Shown: piece by piece, positions 28,270 to 42,600 of the stretch | Position numbering within the stretch: position 1 is the first letter of the stretch | Layout of the letters: every line of letters begins with the position of its first letter | NCBI GenBank assembly: GCA_023053545.1 | Contig: JAKZAN010000051.1 | Coordinates: forward strand, 62,001 to 126,000 | DNA: 64,000 nucleotides | Origin: Lepidurus packardi | Lineage: Eukaryota; Arthropoda; Branchiopoda; Notostraca; Triopsidae | Reading direction: 5' to 3' | Made by a program: the position numbers and the translations under genes | The notes under the pieces: generated by a model | The model's input: the letters and a program-made list of their open reading frames with translations, nothing else | Told to the model about the DNA's origin: nothing | Database searches by the model: none

Positions 28270-31200
28270 TAATTTCATACGGACTGAATTAATTCCTTAC
28301 GGACTGAATGAATTCCTTACCGACTGAATGAATTCCTTACGGACTGAATTAATTTCATACGGACTGAATTAATTCATTACGGACTGAATTAATCGATTAC
28401 GGACTGAATTAATTCCTTACGGACTGAATTAGTTCCTTACGGACTGAATTAATTCTTTAAGATTGATTGAATTCTTTTCTCACTGAATGAATTCCTTACG
28501 GACTGAATGAATTCCTTACGGACTTAATTAATCCATTACGGACTGAATTAATTCCTTACGGACTGAATGAATTCCTTACGGACTGAACGAATTCCTTACG
28601 GACTGAATGAATTCCTTACGGACTGAATTAATTCCTTACGGACTGAATTAATTCCTTACGGACTTAATTAATTCCTTACGGACTGAATTAATTCCTTACG
28701 GACTGAATTAATACCTTACGGACTGAATTAAACCCTTACGGACTGAATTAATTCCTTACGGACTGAATTAATTCCTTACGGACTTAATTAATTCCTTACT
28801 GACTGAATTAATTCCTTACGTACTGAATTAATCCATTACGGACTGAATTATTTCCTTACGTACTGAAGTTTTTCCTTACGGACTGAATTAATTCATTACG
28901 GACTTAATTAAATCCTTACAGACTAAATTAATTCCTTATGGACTTAATTAATTCCGTAAGGAATGAATTAATTAATTACGGACTGAAACATTTCCTTACG
29001 TACTGAATTAATTCCTTACGGACTTAATTAATTCCTTACGGACTTAATTAATTCCTTACGGACTGAATTAATTCCTTACGGACTGAATTACATCCTCACG
29101 GACAGAATTAATTCCTTACGGACTGAATTAACTCCTTACGGACTGAATTAATTCCTTACGGACTGAATTAATTCCTTACGGACTGAATTAATACCTTACG
29201 GATTGAATTAAATCCTTACGGACTGAATTAATTCCTTACGGACTGAATTAATTCCTTACGGACTGAATTAATTCCTTACGGACTGAATTAATTCATTACG
29301 GACTTAATTAAATCCTTACAGACTGAATTAATTCCTTATGGACTTAATTAATTCCGTAAGGAATGAATTAATTAATTACGGACTGAAATAATTCCTTACG
29401 GACTGAATTAATTCCTTACGGACTGAATTAATTCCTTACGGACTGAATTAATTCCTTACGGACTGAATTAATAGCTTACGGATTGAATTAAATCCTTACG
29501 GACTGAATTAATTCCTTACGGACTGAATTAATTCCTTACGGACTGAATTAATTCCTTACGGACTGAATTAATTCATTACGGACTTAATTAAATCCTTACA
29601 GACTGAATTAATTCCTTACGGACTGATTTAATTCCTTACGGACTGAATTAATTCCTTAATTAATTCCTTACGGACTGAGTTAATTTCATACGGACTGAAT
29701 TAATTCATTACGGACTTAATTAATCGATTACGGACTGAATTAATTCCTTACGTACTGAACTTATTCCTTACGGACTGAATTAATTCCTTACGGACTGAAT
29801 TAATTCCTTACGGACTGAATTAATTAATTACGGACTGAATTAATTCCTTACGGACTGAATTAATTCCTTACGGACTGAATTAATTCCTTACGGACTGAAT
29901 TAATACCTTACGGACTGAATTAAATCCTTACGGACTGAATTAATTCCTTACGGACTGAATTAATTCATTACGGACTTAATTAAATCCTTACAGACTGAAT
30001 TAATTCCTTATGGACTTAATTAAAATAATTCCTTACGGACTGAATTAATTCCTTATGGACTGAATTAATTCCTTACGGACTGAATTAATTTCATACGTAC
30101 TGAATTAATTCCTTACGGACTTAATTAATCGATTACGGACTGAATTAATTCCTTACGTACTGAACTTATTCCTAACGGACTGAATTAATTCCTTACGGAC
30201 TAAATTAATTCCTTACGGACTGAATTAATTCCTTACGGACTGAATTAATTCCTTACGTACTGAACTTATTCCTTACGGACTGAATTAATTCCTTACGGAC
30301 TGAATTAATTCCTTACGGACTGAATTAAATCCTTACGGACTGAATTAATTCATTACGGACTTAATTAAATCCTTACAGACTGAATTAATTCCTTACGGAC
30401 TGAATTAATTCCTTACGGACTGAATTACATCCTCACGGACAGAATTAATTCCTTACGGACTGAATTAACTCCTTACGGACTGAATTAATTCCTTACGTAC
30501 TGAATTAATTCCTTACGGACTGAATTAATACCTTACGGATTGAATTAAATCCTTACGGACTGAGTTAATTCCTTACGGACTGAATTAATTCCTTACGGAC
30601 TGAATTAATTCCTTACGGACTGAATTAATTTCATACGGACTGAATTAATTCCTTACGGACTGAATGAATTCCTTACGGACTGAATGAATTCCTTACGGAC
30701 TGAATTAATTTCATACGGACTGAATTAATTCATTACGGACTGAATTAATCGATTACGGACTGAATTAATTCCTTACGGACTGAATTAGTTCCGTACGGAC
30801 TGAATTAATTCTTTAAGATTGATTGAATTCTTTTCTCACTGAATGAATTCCTTACGGACTGAATGAATTCCTTACGGACTTAATTAATCCATTACGGACT
30901 GAATTAATTCCTTACGGACTGAATGAATTCCTTACGGACTGAACGAATTCCTTACGGACTGAATGAATTCCTTACGGACTGAATTAATTCCTTACGGACT
31001 GAATTAATTCCTTACGGACTTAATTAATTCCTTACGGACTGAATTAATTCCTTACGGACTGAATTAATACCTTACGGACTGAATTAAACCCTTACGGACT
31101 GAATTAATTCCTTACGGACTGAATTAATTCCTTACGGACTGAATTAATTCCTTACTGACTGAATTAATTCCTTACGTACTGAATTAATCCATTACGGACT

Positions 31201-33090
31201 GAATTATTTCCTTACGTACTGAAGTTTTTCCTTACGGACTGAATTAATTCATTACGGACTTAATTAAATCCTTACAGACTAAATTAATTCCTTATGGACT
31301 TAATTAATTCCGTAAGGAATGAATTAATTAATTACGGACTGAAACATTTCCTTACGTACTGAATTAATTCCTTACGGACTTAATTAATTCCTTACGGACT
31401 TAATTAATTCCTTACGGACTGAATTAATTCCTTACGGACTGAATTACATCCTCACGGACAGAATTAATTCCTTACGGACTGAATTAACTCCTTACGGACT
31501 GAATTAATTCCTTACGGACTGAATTAATTCCTTACGGACTGAATTAATACCTTACGGATTGAATTAAATCCTTACGGACTGAATTAATCCCTTACGGACT
31601 GAATTAATTCCTTACGGACTGAATTAATTCCTTACGGACTGAATTAATTCATTACGGACTTAATTAAATCCTTACAGACTGAATTAATTCCTTATGGACT
31701 TAATTAATTCCGTAAGGAATGAATTAATTAATTACGGACTGAAATAATTCCTTACGGACTGAATTAATTCCTTACGGACTGAATTAATTCCTTACGGACT
31801 GAATTAATTCCTTACGGACTGAATTAATACCTTACGGATTGAATTAAATCCTTACGGACTGAATTAATTCCTTACGGACTGAATTAATTCCTTACGGACT
31901 GAATTAATTCCTTACGGACTGAATTAATTCATTACGGACTTAATTAAATCCTTACAGACTGAATTAATTCCTTATGGACTTAATTAATTCCGTAAGGAAT
32001 GAATTAATTAATTACGGACTGAAATAATTCCTTACGGACTGATTTAATTCCTTACGGACTGAATTAATTCCTTAATTAATTCCTTACGGACTGAGTTAAT
32101 TTCATACGGACTGAATTAATTCATTACGGACTTAATTAATCGATTACGGACTGAATTAATTCCTTACGTACTGAACTTATTCCTTACGGACTGAATTAAT
32201 TCCTTACGGACTGAATTAATTCCTTACGGACTGAATTAATTAATTACGGACTGAATTAATTCCTTACGGACTGAATTAATTCCTTACGGACTGAATTAAT
32301 TCCTTACGGACTGAATTAATACCTTACGGACTGAATTAAATCCTTACGGACTGAATTAATTCCTTACGGACTGAATTAATTCCTTACGGACTGAATTAAA
32401 TCCTTACGGACTGAATTAATTCATTACGGACTTAATTAAATCCTTACAGACTGAATTAATTCCTTATGGACTTAATTAAAATAATTCCTTACGGACTGAA
32501 TTAATTCCTTACGGACTGAATTAATTCCTTACGGACTGAATTAATTTCATACGTACTGAATTAATTCCTTACGGACTTAATTAATCGATTACGGACTGAA
32601 TTAATTCCTTACGTACTGAACTTATTCCTTACGGACTGAATTAATTCCTTACGGACTAAATTAATTCCTTACGGACTGAATTAATTCCTTACGGACTGAA
32701 TTAATTCCTTACGTACTGAACTTATTCCTTACGGACTGAATTAATTCCTTACGGACTGAATTAATTCCTTACGGACTGAATTAAATCCTTACGGACTGAA
32801 TTAATTCATTACGGACTTAATTAAATCCTTACAGACTGAATTAATTCCTTACGGACTGAATTAATTCCTTACGGACTGAATTACATCCTCACGGACAGAA
32901 TTAATTCCTTACGGACTGAATTAACTCCTTACTTACTGAATTAATTCCTTACGGACTGAATTAATTCCTTACGGACTGAATTAATACCTTACGGATTGAA
33001 TTAAATCCTTACGGACTGAGTTAATTCCTTACGGACTGAATTAATTCCTTACGGACTGAATTAATTCCTTACGGACTGAATTAATTCCTT
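28270..33090 (+). repeat. Two copies of a roughly 2.4-kb higher-order unit
   Basis: Copy 1 runs from about 28,270 to 30,625 and copy 2 from about 30,626 to 33,090. The offset is 2,356 at the marker (28,456 and 30,812) and at CTTACAGACTG (29,595 and 31,951). It rises to 2,416 after a three-monomer difference near 29,619, and rises further after another near 29,960. Shared private variants include GACTGATTTAATTCC (about 29,620 and 32,036), TTTCATACGTACTG and GACTGAGTTAATTCC after TTACGGATTG. Copy 1 has AATAGCTTACGG at about 29,470 where copy 2 keeps AATACC. Related but rearranged units follow to 39.5 kb. Confidence 0.85.
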
Positions 33091-33654
33091 ACGGACTGAA
33101 TTAATTCATTACGGACTTAATTAAATCCTTACAGACTGAATTAATTCCTTATGGACTTAATTAATTCCGTAAGGAATGAATTAATTAATTACGGACTGAA
33201 ATAATTCCTTACGGACTGAATTAATTCCTTACGGACTGAATTAATTCCTTAATTAATTCCTTACGGACTGAGTTAATTTCATACGGACTGAATTAATTCA
33301 TTACGGACTTAATTAATCGATTACGGACTGAATTAATTCCTTACGTACTGAACTTATTCCTTACGGACTGAATTAATTCCTTACGGACTGAATTAATTCC
33401 TTACGGACTGAATTAATTCCTTACGGACTGAATTAATTCCTTACGGACTGAATTAATTCCTTACGGACTGAATTAATTCCTTACGGACTGAATTAATACC
33501 TTACGGACTGAATTAAATTCTTACGGACTGAATTAATTCCTTACGGACTGAATTAATTCCTTACGGACTGAATTAAATCCTTACGGACTGAATTAATTCA
33601 TTACGGACTTAATTAAATCCTTACAGACTGAATTAATTCCTTATGGACTTAATT

Positions 33655-36600
33655 AAAATAATTCCTTATGGACTGAATTAATTCCTTACGGACTGAATTA
33701 ATTCCTTACGGACTGAATTAATTTCATACGGACTGAATTAATTCATTACGGACTGAATTAATCGATTACGGACTGAATTAATTCCTTACGTACTGAACTT
33801 ATTCCTTACGGACTGAATTAATTCCTTACGGACTGAATTAATTCCTTACGGACTGAATTAATACCTTCCGGACTGAATTAAATCCTTACGGACTGAATTA
33901 ATTCCTTACGGACTGAATTAATTCCTTACGGACTGAATTAATTCCTTACTGACTGAATTAATTCATTACGGACTTAATTAAATCCTTACAGACTAAATTA
34001 ATTCCTTATGGACTAAATTAATTCCGTAAGGAATGAATTAATTAATTACGGACTGAAATAATTCCTTACGGACTGAATTAATTCCTTACGGACTTAATTA
34101 ATTCCTTACGGACTTAATTAATTCCTTACGGACTGAATTAATTCCTTACGGACTGAATTAGTTCCTTACGGACTGAATTAATTCTTTAAGATTGATTGAA
34201 TTCTTTTCTCACTGAATGAATTCCTTACGGACTGAATGAATTCCTTACGGACTTAATTAATCCATTGCGGACTGAATTAATTCCTTACGGACTGAATGAA
34301 TTCCTTACGGACTGAACGAATTCCTTACGGACTGAATGAATTCCTTACGGACTGAATTAATTTCATACGGACTGAATTAATTCATTACGGACTTAATTAA
34401 TTCCTTACGGACTGAATTAATTCCTTACGGACTGAATTAATACCTTACGTACTGAATTAAACCCTTACGGACTGAATTAATTCCTTACGGACTGAATTAA
34501 TTCCTTACGGACTGAATTAATTCCTTACTGACTGAATTAATTCCTTACGTACTGAATTAATCCATTACGGACTGAATTTTTTCCTTACGTACTGAAGTTT
34601 TTCCTTACGGACTGAATTAATTCATTACGGACTTAATTAAATCCTTACAGACTAAATTAATTCCTTATGGACTTAATTAATTCCGTAAGGAATGAATTAA
34701 TTAATTACGGACTGAAATATTTCCTTACGTACTGAATTAATTCCTTACGGACTTAATTAATCGATTACGGACTGAATTAATTCCTTACGTACTGAACTTA
34801 TTCCTTACGGACTGAATTAATTCCTTACGGACTGAATTAATTCCTTACGGACTGAATTAATTCCTTACGGACTGAATTAATTCCTTACGGACTGAATTAA
34901 ATCCTTACGGACTGAATTAATTCATTACGGACTTAATTAAATCCTTACAGACTGAATTAATTCCTTACGGACTGAATTAATTCCTTACGGACTGAATTAC
35001 ATCCTCACGGACAGAATTAATTCCTTACGGACTGAATTAACTCCTTACGGACTGAATTAATTCCTTACGGACTGAATTAATTCCTTACGGACTGAATTAA
35101 TACCTTACGGATTGAATTAAATCCTTACGGACTGAGTTAATTCCTTACGGACTGAATTAATTCCTTACGGACTGAATTAATTCCTTACGGACTGAATGAA
35201 TTCCTTACGGACTGAACGAATTCCTTACTGACTGAATTAATTCCTTACGTACTGAATTAATCCATTACGGACTGAATTATTTCCTTACGTACTGAAGTTT
35301 TTCCTTACGGACTGAATTAATTCATTACGGACTTAATTAAATCCTTACAGACTAAATTAATTCCTTATGGACTTAATTAATTCCGTAAGGAATGAATTAA
35401 TTAATTACGGACTGAAATATTTCCTTACGTACTGAATTAATTCCTTACGGACTTAATTAATTCCTTACGGACTTAATTAATTCCTTACGGACTGAATTAA
35501 TTCCTTACGGACTGAATTAATTCCTTACGGACTGAATTACATCCTCACGGACAGAATTAATTCCTTACGGACTGAATTAACTCCTTACGGACTGAATTAA
35601 TTCCTTACGGACTGAATTAATTCCTTACGGACTGAATTAATACCTTACGGATTGAATTAAATCCTTACGGACTGAATTAATTCCTTACGGACTGAATTAA
35701 TTCCTTACGGACTGAATTAATTCCTTACGGACTGAATTAATTCATTACGGACTTAATTAAATCCTTACAGACTGAATTAATTCCTTATGGACTTAATTAA
35801 TTCCGTAAGGAATGAATTAATTAATTACGGACTGAAATAATTCCTTACGGACTGAATTAATTCCTTACGGACTGAATTAATTCCTTACGGACTGAATTAA
35901 TTCCTTACGGACTGAATTAATACCTTACGGATTGAATTAAATCCTTACGGACTGAATTAATTCCTTACGGACTGAATTAATTCCTTACGGACTGAATTAA
36001 TTCCTTACGGACTGAATTAATTCATTACGGACTTAATTAAATCCTTACAGACTGAATTAATTCCTTATGGACTTAATTAATTCCGTAAGGAATGAATTAA
36101 TTAATTACGGACTGAAATAATTCCTTACGGACTGAATTAATTCCTTACGGACTGAAGTAATTCCTTAATTAATTCCTTACGGACTGAGTTAATTTCATAC
36201 GGACTGAATTAATTCATTACGGACTTAATTAATCGATTACGGACTGAATTAATTCCTTACGTACTGAACTTATTCCTTACGGACTGAATTAATTCCTTAC
36301 GGACAGAATTAATTCCTTACGGACTGAATTAATTAATTACGGACTGAATTAATTCCTTACGGACTGAATTAATTCCTTACGGACTGAATTAATTCCTTAC
36401 GGACTGAATTAATACCTTACGGACTGAATTAAATCCTTACGGACTGAATTAATTCCTTACGGACTGAATTAATTCCTTACGGACTGAATTAAATCCTTAC
36501 GGACTGAATTAATTCATTACGGACTTAATTAAATCCTTACAGACTGAATTAATTCCTTATGGACTTAATTAAAATAATTCCTTACGGACTGACTTAATTT

Positions 36601-38540
36601 CTTACGGACTGAATTAATTCCTTACGGACTGAATTAATTTCATACGTACTGAATTAATTCCTTACGGACTTAATTAATCGATTACGGACTGAATTAATTC
36701 CTTACGTACTGAACTTATTCCTTACGGACTGAATTAATTCCTTACGGACTGAATTAATTCCTTACGGACTGAATTAATTCCTTACGGACTGAATTAATTC
36801 CTTACGGACTGAATTAAATCCTTACGGACTGAATTAATTCATTACGGACTTAATTAAATCCTTACAGACTGAATTAATTCCTTACGGACTGAATTAATTC
36901 CTTACGGACTGAATTACATCCTCACGGACAGAATTAATTCCTTACGGACTGAATTAACTCCTTACGGACTGAATTAATTCCTTACGGACTGAATTAATTC
37001 CTTACGGACTGAATTAATACCTTACGGATTGAATTAAATCCTTACGGACTGAGTTAATTCCTTAGGGACTGAATTAATTCCTTACGGGCTGAATTAATTC
37101 CTTACGGACTGAATTAATTCATTACGGACTTAATTAAATCCTTACAGACTGAATTAATTAATTACGGACTGAAATAATTCCTTACGGACTGAATTAATTC
37201 CTTACGGACTGAATTAATTCCTTAATTAATTCCTTACGGACTGAGTTAATTTCATACGGACTGAATTAATTCATTACGGACTTAATTAATCGATTACGGA
37301 CTGAATTAATTCCTTACGTACTGAACTTATTCCTTACGGACTGAATTAATTCCTTACGGACTGAATTAATTCCTTACGGACTGAATTAATTCCTTACGGA
37401 CTGAATTAATTCCTTACGGACTGAATTAATTCCTTACGGACTGAATTAATTCCTTACGGACTGAATTAAATCCTTACGGACTGAATTAATTCATTACGGA
37501 CTTAATTAAATCCTTACAGACTGAATTAATTCCTTATGGACTTAATTAAAATAATTCCTTATGGACTGAATTAATTCCTTACGGACTGAATTAATTCCTT
37601 ACGGACTGAATTAATTTCATACGGACTGAATTAATTCATTTCGGACTGAATTAATCGATTACGGACTGAATTAATTCCTTACGTACTGAACTTATTCCTT
37701 ACGGACTGAATTAATTCCTTACGGACTGAATTAATTCCTTACGGACTGAATTAATACCTTCCGGACTGAATTAAATCCTTACGGACTGAATTAATTCCTT
37801 ACGGACTGAATTAATTCCTTACGGACTGAATTAATTCCTTACTGACTGAATTAATTCATTACGGACTTAATTAAATCCTTACAGACTAAATTAATTCCTT
37901 ATGGACTAAATTAATTCCGTAAGGAATGAATTAATTAATTACGGACTGAAATAATTCCTTACGGACTGAATTAATTCCTTACGGACTTAATTAATTCCTT
38001 ACGGACTTAATTAATTCCTTAAGGACTGAATTAATTCCTTACGGACTGAATTAGTTCCTTACGGACTGAATTAATTCTTTAAGATTGATTGAATTCTTTT
38101 CTCACTGAATGAATTCCTTACGGACTGAATGAATTCCTTACGGACTTAATTAATCCATTGCGGACTGAATTAATTCCTTACGGACTGAATGAATTCCTTA
38201 CGGACTGAACGAATTCCTTACGGACTGAATGAATTCCTTACGGACTGAATTAATTTCATACGGACTGAATTAATTCATTACGGACTTAATTAATTCCTTA
38301 CGGACTGAATTAATTCCTTACGGACTGAATTAATACCTTACGGACTGAATTAAACCCTTACGGACTGAATTAATTCCTTACGGACTGAATTAATTCCTTA
38401 CGGACTGAATTTATTCCTTACTGACTGAATTAATTCCTTACGTACTGAATTAATCCATTACGGACTGAATTATTTCCTTACGTACTGAAGTTTTTCCTTA
38501 CGGAATGAATTAATTCATTACGGACTTAATTAAATCCTTA
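33655..38540 (+). repeat. Segment pair 3,893 bp apart
   Basis: The segment from about 33,655 to 34,600 reappears at about 37,548 to 38,500. Both begin with AAAATAATTCCTTATGGACTG, a private combination, and the TTTAAGATTG marker lies at 34,185 and 38,078, the same 3,893-bp offset. Upstream, the CTTAATTAATTCC landmark at 32,071 pairs with 36,164 at an offset of 4,093, so a net ten monomers (200 bp) were lost or gained between the two landmarks. Confidence 0.78.
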
Positions 38541-39594
38541 CAGACTAAATTAATTCCTTACGTACTGAATTAATTCCTTTCGGACTTAATTAATCGATTA
38601 CGGACTGAATTAATTCCTTACGTACTGAACTTATTCCTTACGGACTGAATTAATTCCTTACGGACTGAATTAAGTCCTTACGGACTGAATTAATTCCTTA
38701 CGGACTGAATTAATTCCTTACGGACTGAATTAAATCCTTACGGACTGAATTAATTCATTACGGACTTAATTAAATCCTTACAGACTGAATTAATTCCTTA
38801 CGGACTGAATTAATTCCTTACGGACTGAATTACATCCTCACGGACAGAATTAATTCCTTACGGACTGAATTAACTCCTTACGGACTGAATTAATTCCTTA
38901 CGGACTGAATTAATTCCTTACGGACTGAATTAATACCTTACGGATTGAATTAAATCCTTACGGACTGAGTTAATTCCTTACGGACTGAATTAATTCCTTA
39001 CGGACTGAATTAATTCCTTACGGACTGAATTAATTCATTACGGACTTAATTAAATCCTTACAGACTGAATTAATTCCTTATGGACTTAATTAATTCCGTA
39101 AGGAATGAATTAATTAATTACGGACTGAAATAATTCCTTACGGACTGAATTAATTCCTTACGGACTGAATTAATTCCTTACGGACTGAATTAATTCCTTA
39201 ATTAATTCCTTACGGACTGAGTTAATTTCATACGGACTGAATTAATTCATTACGGACTTAATTAATCGATTACGGAATGAATTAATTCCTTACGTACTGA
39301 ACTTATTCCTTACGGACTGAATTAATTCCTTACGGACTGAATTAATTCCTTACGGACTGAATTAATTCCTTACGGACTGAATTAATTCCTTACGGACTGA
39401 ATTAATTCCTTACGGACTGAATTAATTCCTTACGGACTGAATTAATACCTTACGGACTGAATTAAATCCTTACGGACTGAATTAATTCCTTACGGACTGA
39501 ATTAATTCCTTACGGACTGAATTAAATCCTTACGGACTGAATTAATTCATTACGGACTTAATTAAATCCTTACAGACTGAATTAATTCCTTATG

Positions 39595-39694
39595 NNNNNN
39601 NNNNNNNNNNNNNNNNNNNNNNNNNNNNNNNNNNNNNNNNNNNNNNNNNNNNNNNNNNNNNNNNNNNNNNNNNNNNNNNNNNNNNNNNNNNNNN
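39595..39694. other. Assembly gap (100 N)
   Basis: Exactly 100 N, the usual placeholder for a gap of unknown size. Satellite monomers run into it on both sides (TTATG before, TGAATTAATTC after), so the missing DNA is probably more of the array. The marker variants differ on the two sides, so a substantial amount may be missing, or the join may bring together distant parts of the array. Confidence 0.98.
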
Positions 39695-42600
39695 TGAATT
39701 AATTCATTACGGACTGAATTAATTCCTTTCGGACTTAGTTAATTCCTTACGTACTAAATTAATTCCTTACGGACTGAATTAATACCTTACTGACTAAATT
39801 AAATCCTTACGGACTGAATTAATTCCTTACGGACTGAATTAATTAATTACGGACTGAATTAATTCCTTACTGACTGAATTAAATCCTTACGGACTGAATT
39901 AATTCCTTACGGACTGAATTAGTTCCTTAAGGACTGTATTAATTCCTTACGGACTGAATTAATTCCTTACGGACTGAATTAATACCTTACGGACTGAATG
40001 AAATCCTTACGGACTGAATTAATTCCTTACGGACTGAATTAATTCCTTACGGACTGAATTAATTCCTTGCTGACTGAATTAATTCCTTACGGACTGAATT
40101 AATTCCTTACGGACTGAATTAATTCCTTACGGACTGAATTAATTCCTTACGGACTTAATTAATTCCTTACGTACTTAATTAATTCCTTACGGTCTGAATT
40201 AATTCCGTACGGATTTTATTACTTCCTTACGGACTTAATTAATTCCTTACGAACTGAATTAATTCCTTGCGGACTGAATTAATTCTTTACGGACTGAATT
40301 AATTCATTAAAGACTGAATTAATTCCTTACGGACTGAATTAATTCATTACGGACTTAATTAAATCCTTACAGATTGAATTAATTCCTTATGGACTTAATT
40401 AGTTCCGTAAGGAATGAATTAATTAATTACGGACTGAAATAATTCCTTACGGACTGAATTAATTCCTTACGGACTGAGTTAATTCCTTACGGACTGAATT
40501 AATTTCATACGGACTGAATTAATTCATTACGGACTTAATTAATCGATTACGGACTGAATTAATTCCTTACGGACTGAATTAATTCCTTACTGACTGAATT
40601 AATTCCTTACGGACTGAATTAATTCCTTACGGACTGAATTAATTCCTTACGGACTTAATTAATTCCTTACGTACTTAATTAATTCCTTACGGTCTGAATT
40701 AATTCCGTTCGGATTTTATTAATTCCTTACGGACTGAATTAATTCCTTACTGACTGAATTAATTCCTTACGGACTGAATTAATTCCTTACGGACTGAATT
40801 AATTCCTTACGGACTGAATTAATTCCTTAATTCCTTAATTAATTCCTTAATTCCTTAATTAATTCTTTAATTCCTTAATTAATTCCTTAATTCCTTAATT
40901 AATTCCTTACGGACTGAATTAATTTGATCCGGACTGAATTAATTCATTACGCACTTAATTAGTCCATAACGGACTAAATTATTTCCTTACGTATTGAAGG
41001 TATTCCTTACTTACTGAATTAATTCCTTACGGACTGAATTAATTCCTTACGGACTGAATTAATACCTTACGGACTTAATTAATTCCTTGCGGACTGAATT
41101 AATTCTTTACGGACTTAATTAATTCCTTACGGACTTAATTAATTCCTTACGTACTTAATTAATTCCTTACGGTCTGAATTAATTCCTTACGGACTGAATT
41201 AATTCCTTACGGACTGAATTAATTCATTATGGACTTAATTAATTCCGTAAGGAATGAATGAATTAATTACGGACTGAAATAATTCCTTACGGACTGAATT
41301 AATTCCTTACGAACTGAATTAATTCCTTACGGACTGAATTAATTCCTTACGGACTGAATTAATTCCTTAATTAATTCCTTACGGACTGAATTAATTTCAT
41401 ACGGACTGAATTAATTCATTACGGACTTAATTAATCGATTACGGACTGAATTAATTCCTTACGTACTGAACTTATTCCTTACGGACTTAATTAATTCCTT
41501 ACGGACTGAATTAATTCCTTACGGAGTGAATTAATTCCTTAAGGACTGAATTAATTCCTTACGGACTGAATTTATACCTTACGGACTGAATGAAATCCTT
41601 ACGGACTGAATTAATTCCTTACGGACTGAATTAATTCCTTACGGACTGAATTAATTCCTTACTGACTGAATTAATTCCTTACGGACTGAATTAATTCCTT
41701 ACGGACTGAATTAATTCCTTACGGACTTAATTAATTCCTTACGTACTTAATTAATTCCTTACGGTCTGAATTAATTCCGTACGGATTTTATTAATTCCTT
41801 ACGGACTGAATTAATTCCTTACGAACTGAATTAATTCCTTACGGACTGAATTAATTCTTTACGGACTGAATTAATTCCTTAAAGACTGAATTAATTCCTT
41901 ATGGACTTAATTAGTTCCGTAAGGAATGAATTAATTAATTACGGACTGAAATAATTCCTTACGGACTGAATTAATATCTTACGGACTGAATTAATTCCTT
42001 ACGGACTGAATTAATTCCTTACGGACTGAATTAATTCCTTACGGACTGAATTAATTCCTTACGGACTGAATTTATACCTTACGGACTGAATGAAATCCTT
42101 ACGGACTGAATTAATTCCTTACGGACTGAATTAATTCCTTACGGACTGAATTAATTCCTTACTGACTGAATTAATTCCTTACGGACTGAATTAATTCCTT
42201 ACGGACTGAGTTAATTCCTTACGGACTGAATTAATTTCATACGGACTGAATTAATTCATTACGGACTTAATTAATCGATTACGGACTGAATTAATTCCTT
42301 ACGGACTGAATTAATTCCTTACTGACTGAATTAATTCCTTACGGACTGAATTAATTCCTTACGGACTGAATTAATTTCATACGGACTGAATTAATTCCTT
42401 ACGGACTTAATTAATCGATTACGGACTGAGTTAATTCCTTACGGACTGAATTAATTCCTTACTGACTGAATTAATTCTTTAGGATTTATTGAATTCCTTT
42501 CTTACTGAATTAACTACTTACGGACTGAATGAATTCCTTACGGACTGAATTAATTCCTTACGGACTTAATTAATTCCTTACGTACTTAATTAATTCCTTA

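Larger units (their letters stand above)
1..39594 (+). repeat. 20-bp satellite array, left arm
   Basis: Continuous head-to-tail copies of a 20-bp monomer (CTTACGGACTGAATTAATTC), all in one orientation. Common variants change the CpG half (TTACAGAC, TTATGGAC, TTACGTAC, TTACTGAC), the link base (GACT-T-AATT for GACT-G-AATT) or the end (AATACC, AATCGA, AATTTCA). Register shifts come from 12-bp partial monomers (CTTAATTAATTC) and occasional 19-bp ones. The left arm is marked by a divergent two-monomer element, TTTAAGATTGATTGAATTC followed by TTTTCTCAC or TTTTCACAC, seen at about 3,891, 6,303, 7,302, 7,721, 8,640, 10,378, 13,058, 16,091, 19,474, 22,834, 28,456, 34,185 and 38,078 among others. Twenty is not a multiple of three and the monomer carries TGA and TAA on one strand and TAA on the other, so every frame closes within about 60 bp and nothing is encoded. 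No transposon or gene lies inside. Higher-order structure is listed separately; the stretches between those blocks (for example 3,578-5,100, 11,080-12,650, 17,240-26,440) hold the same monomers in less regular rearrangements. Confidence 0.99.
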
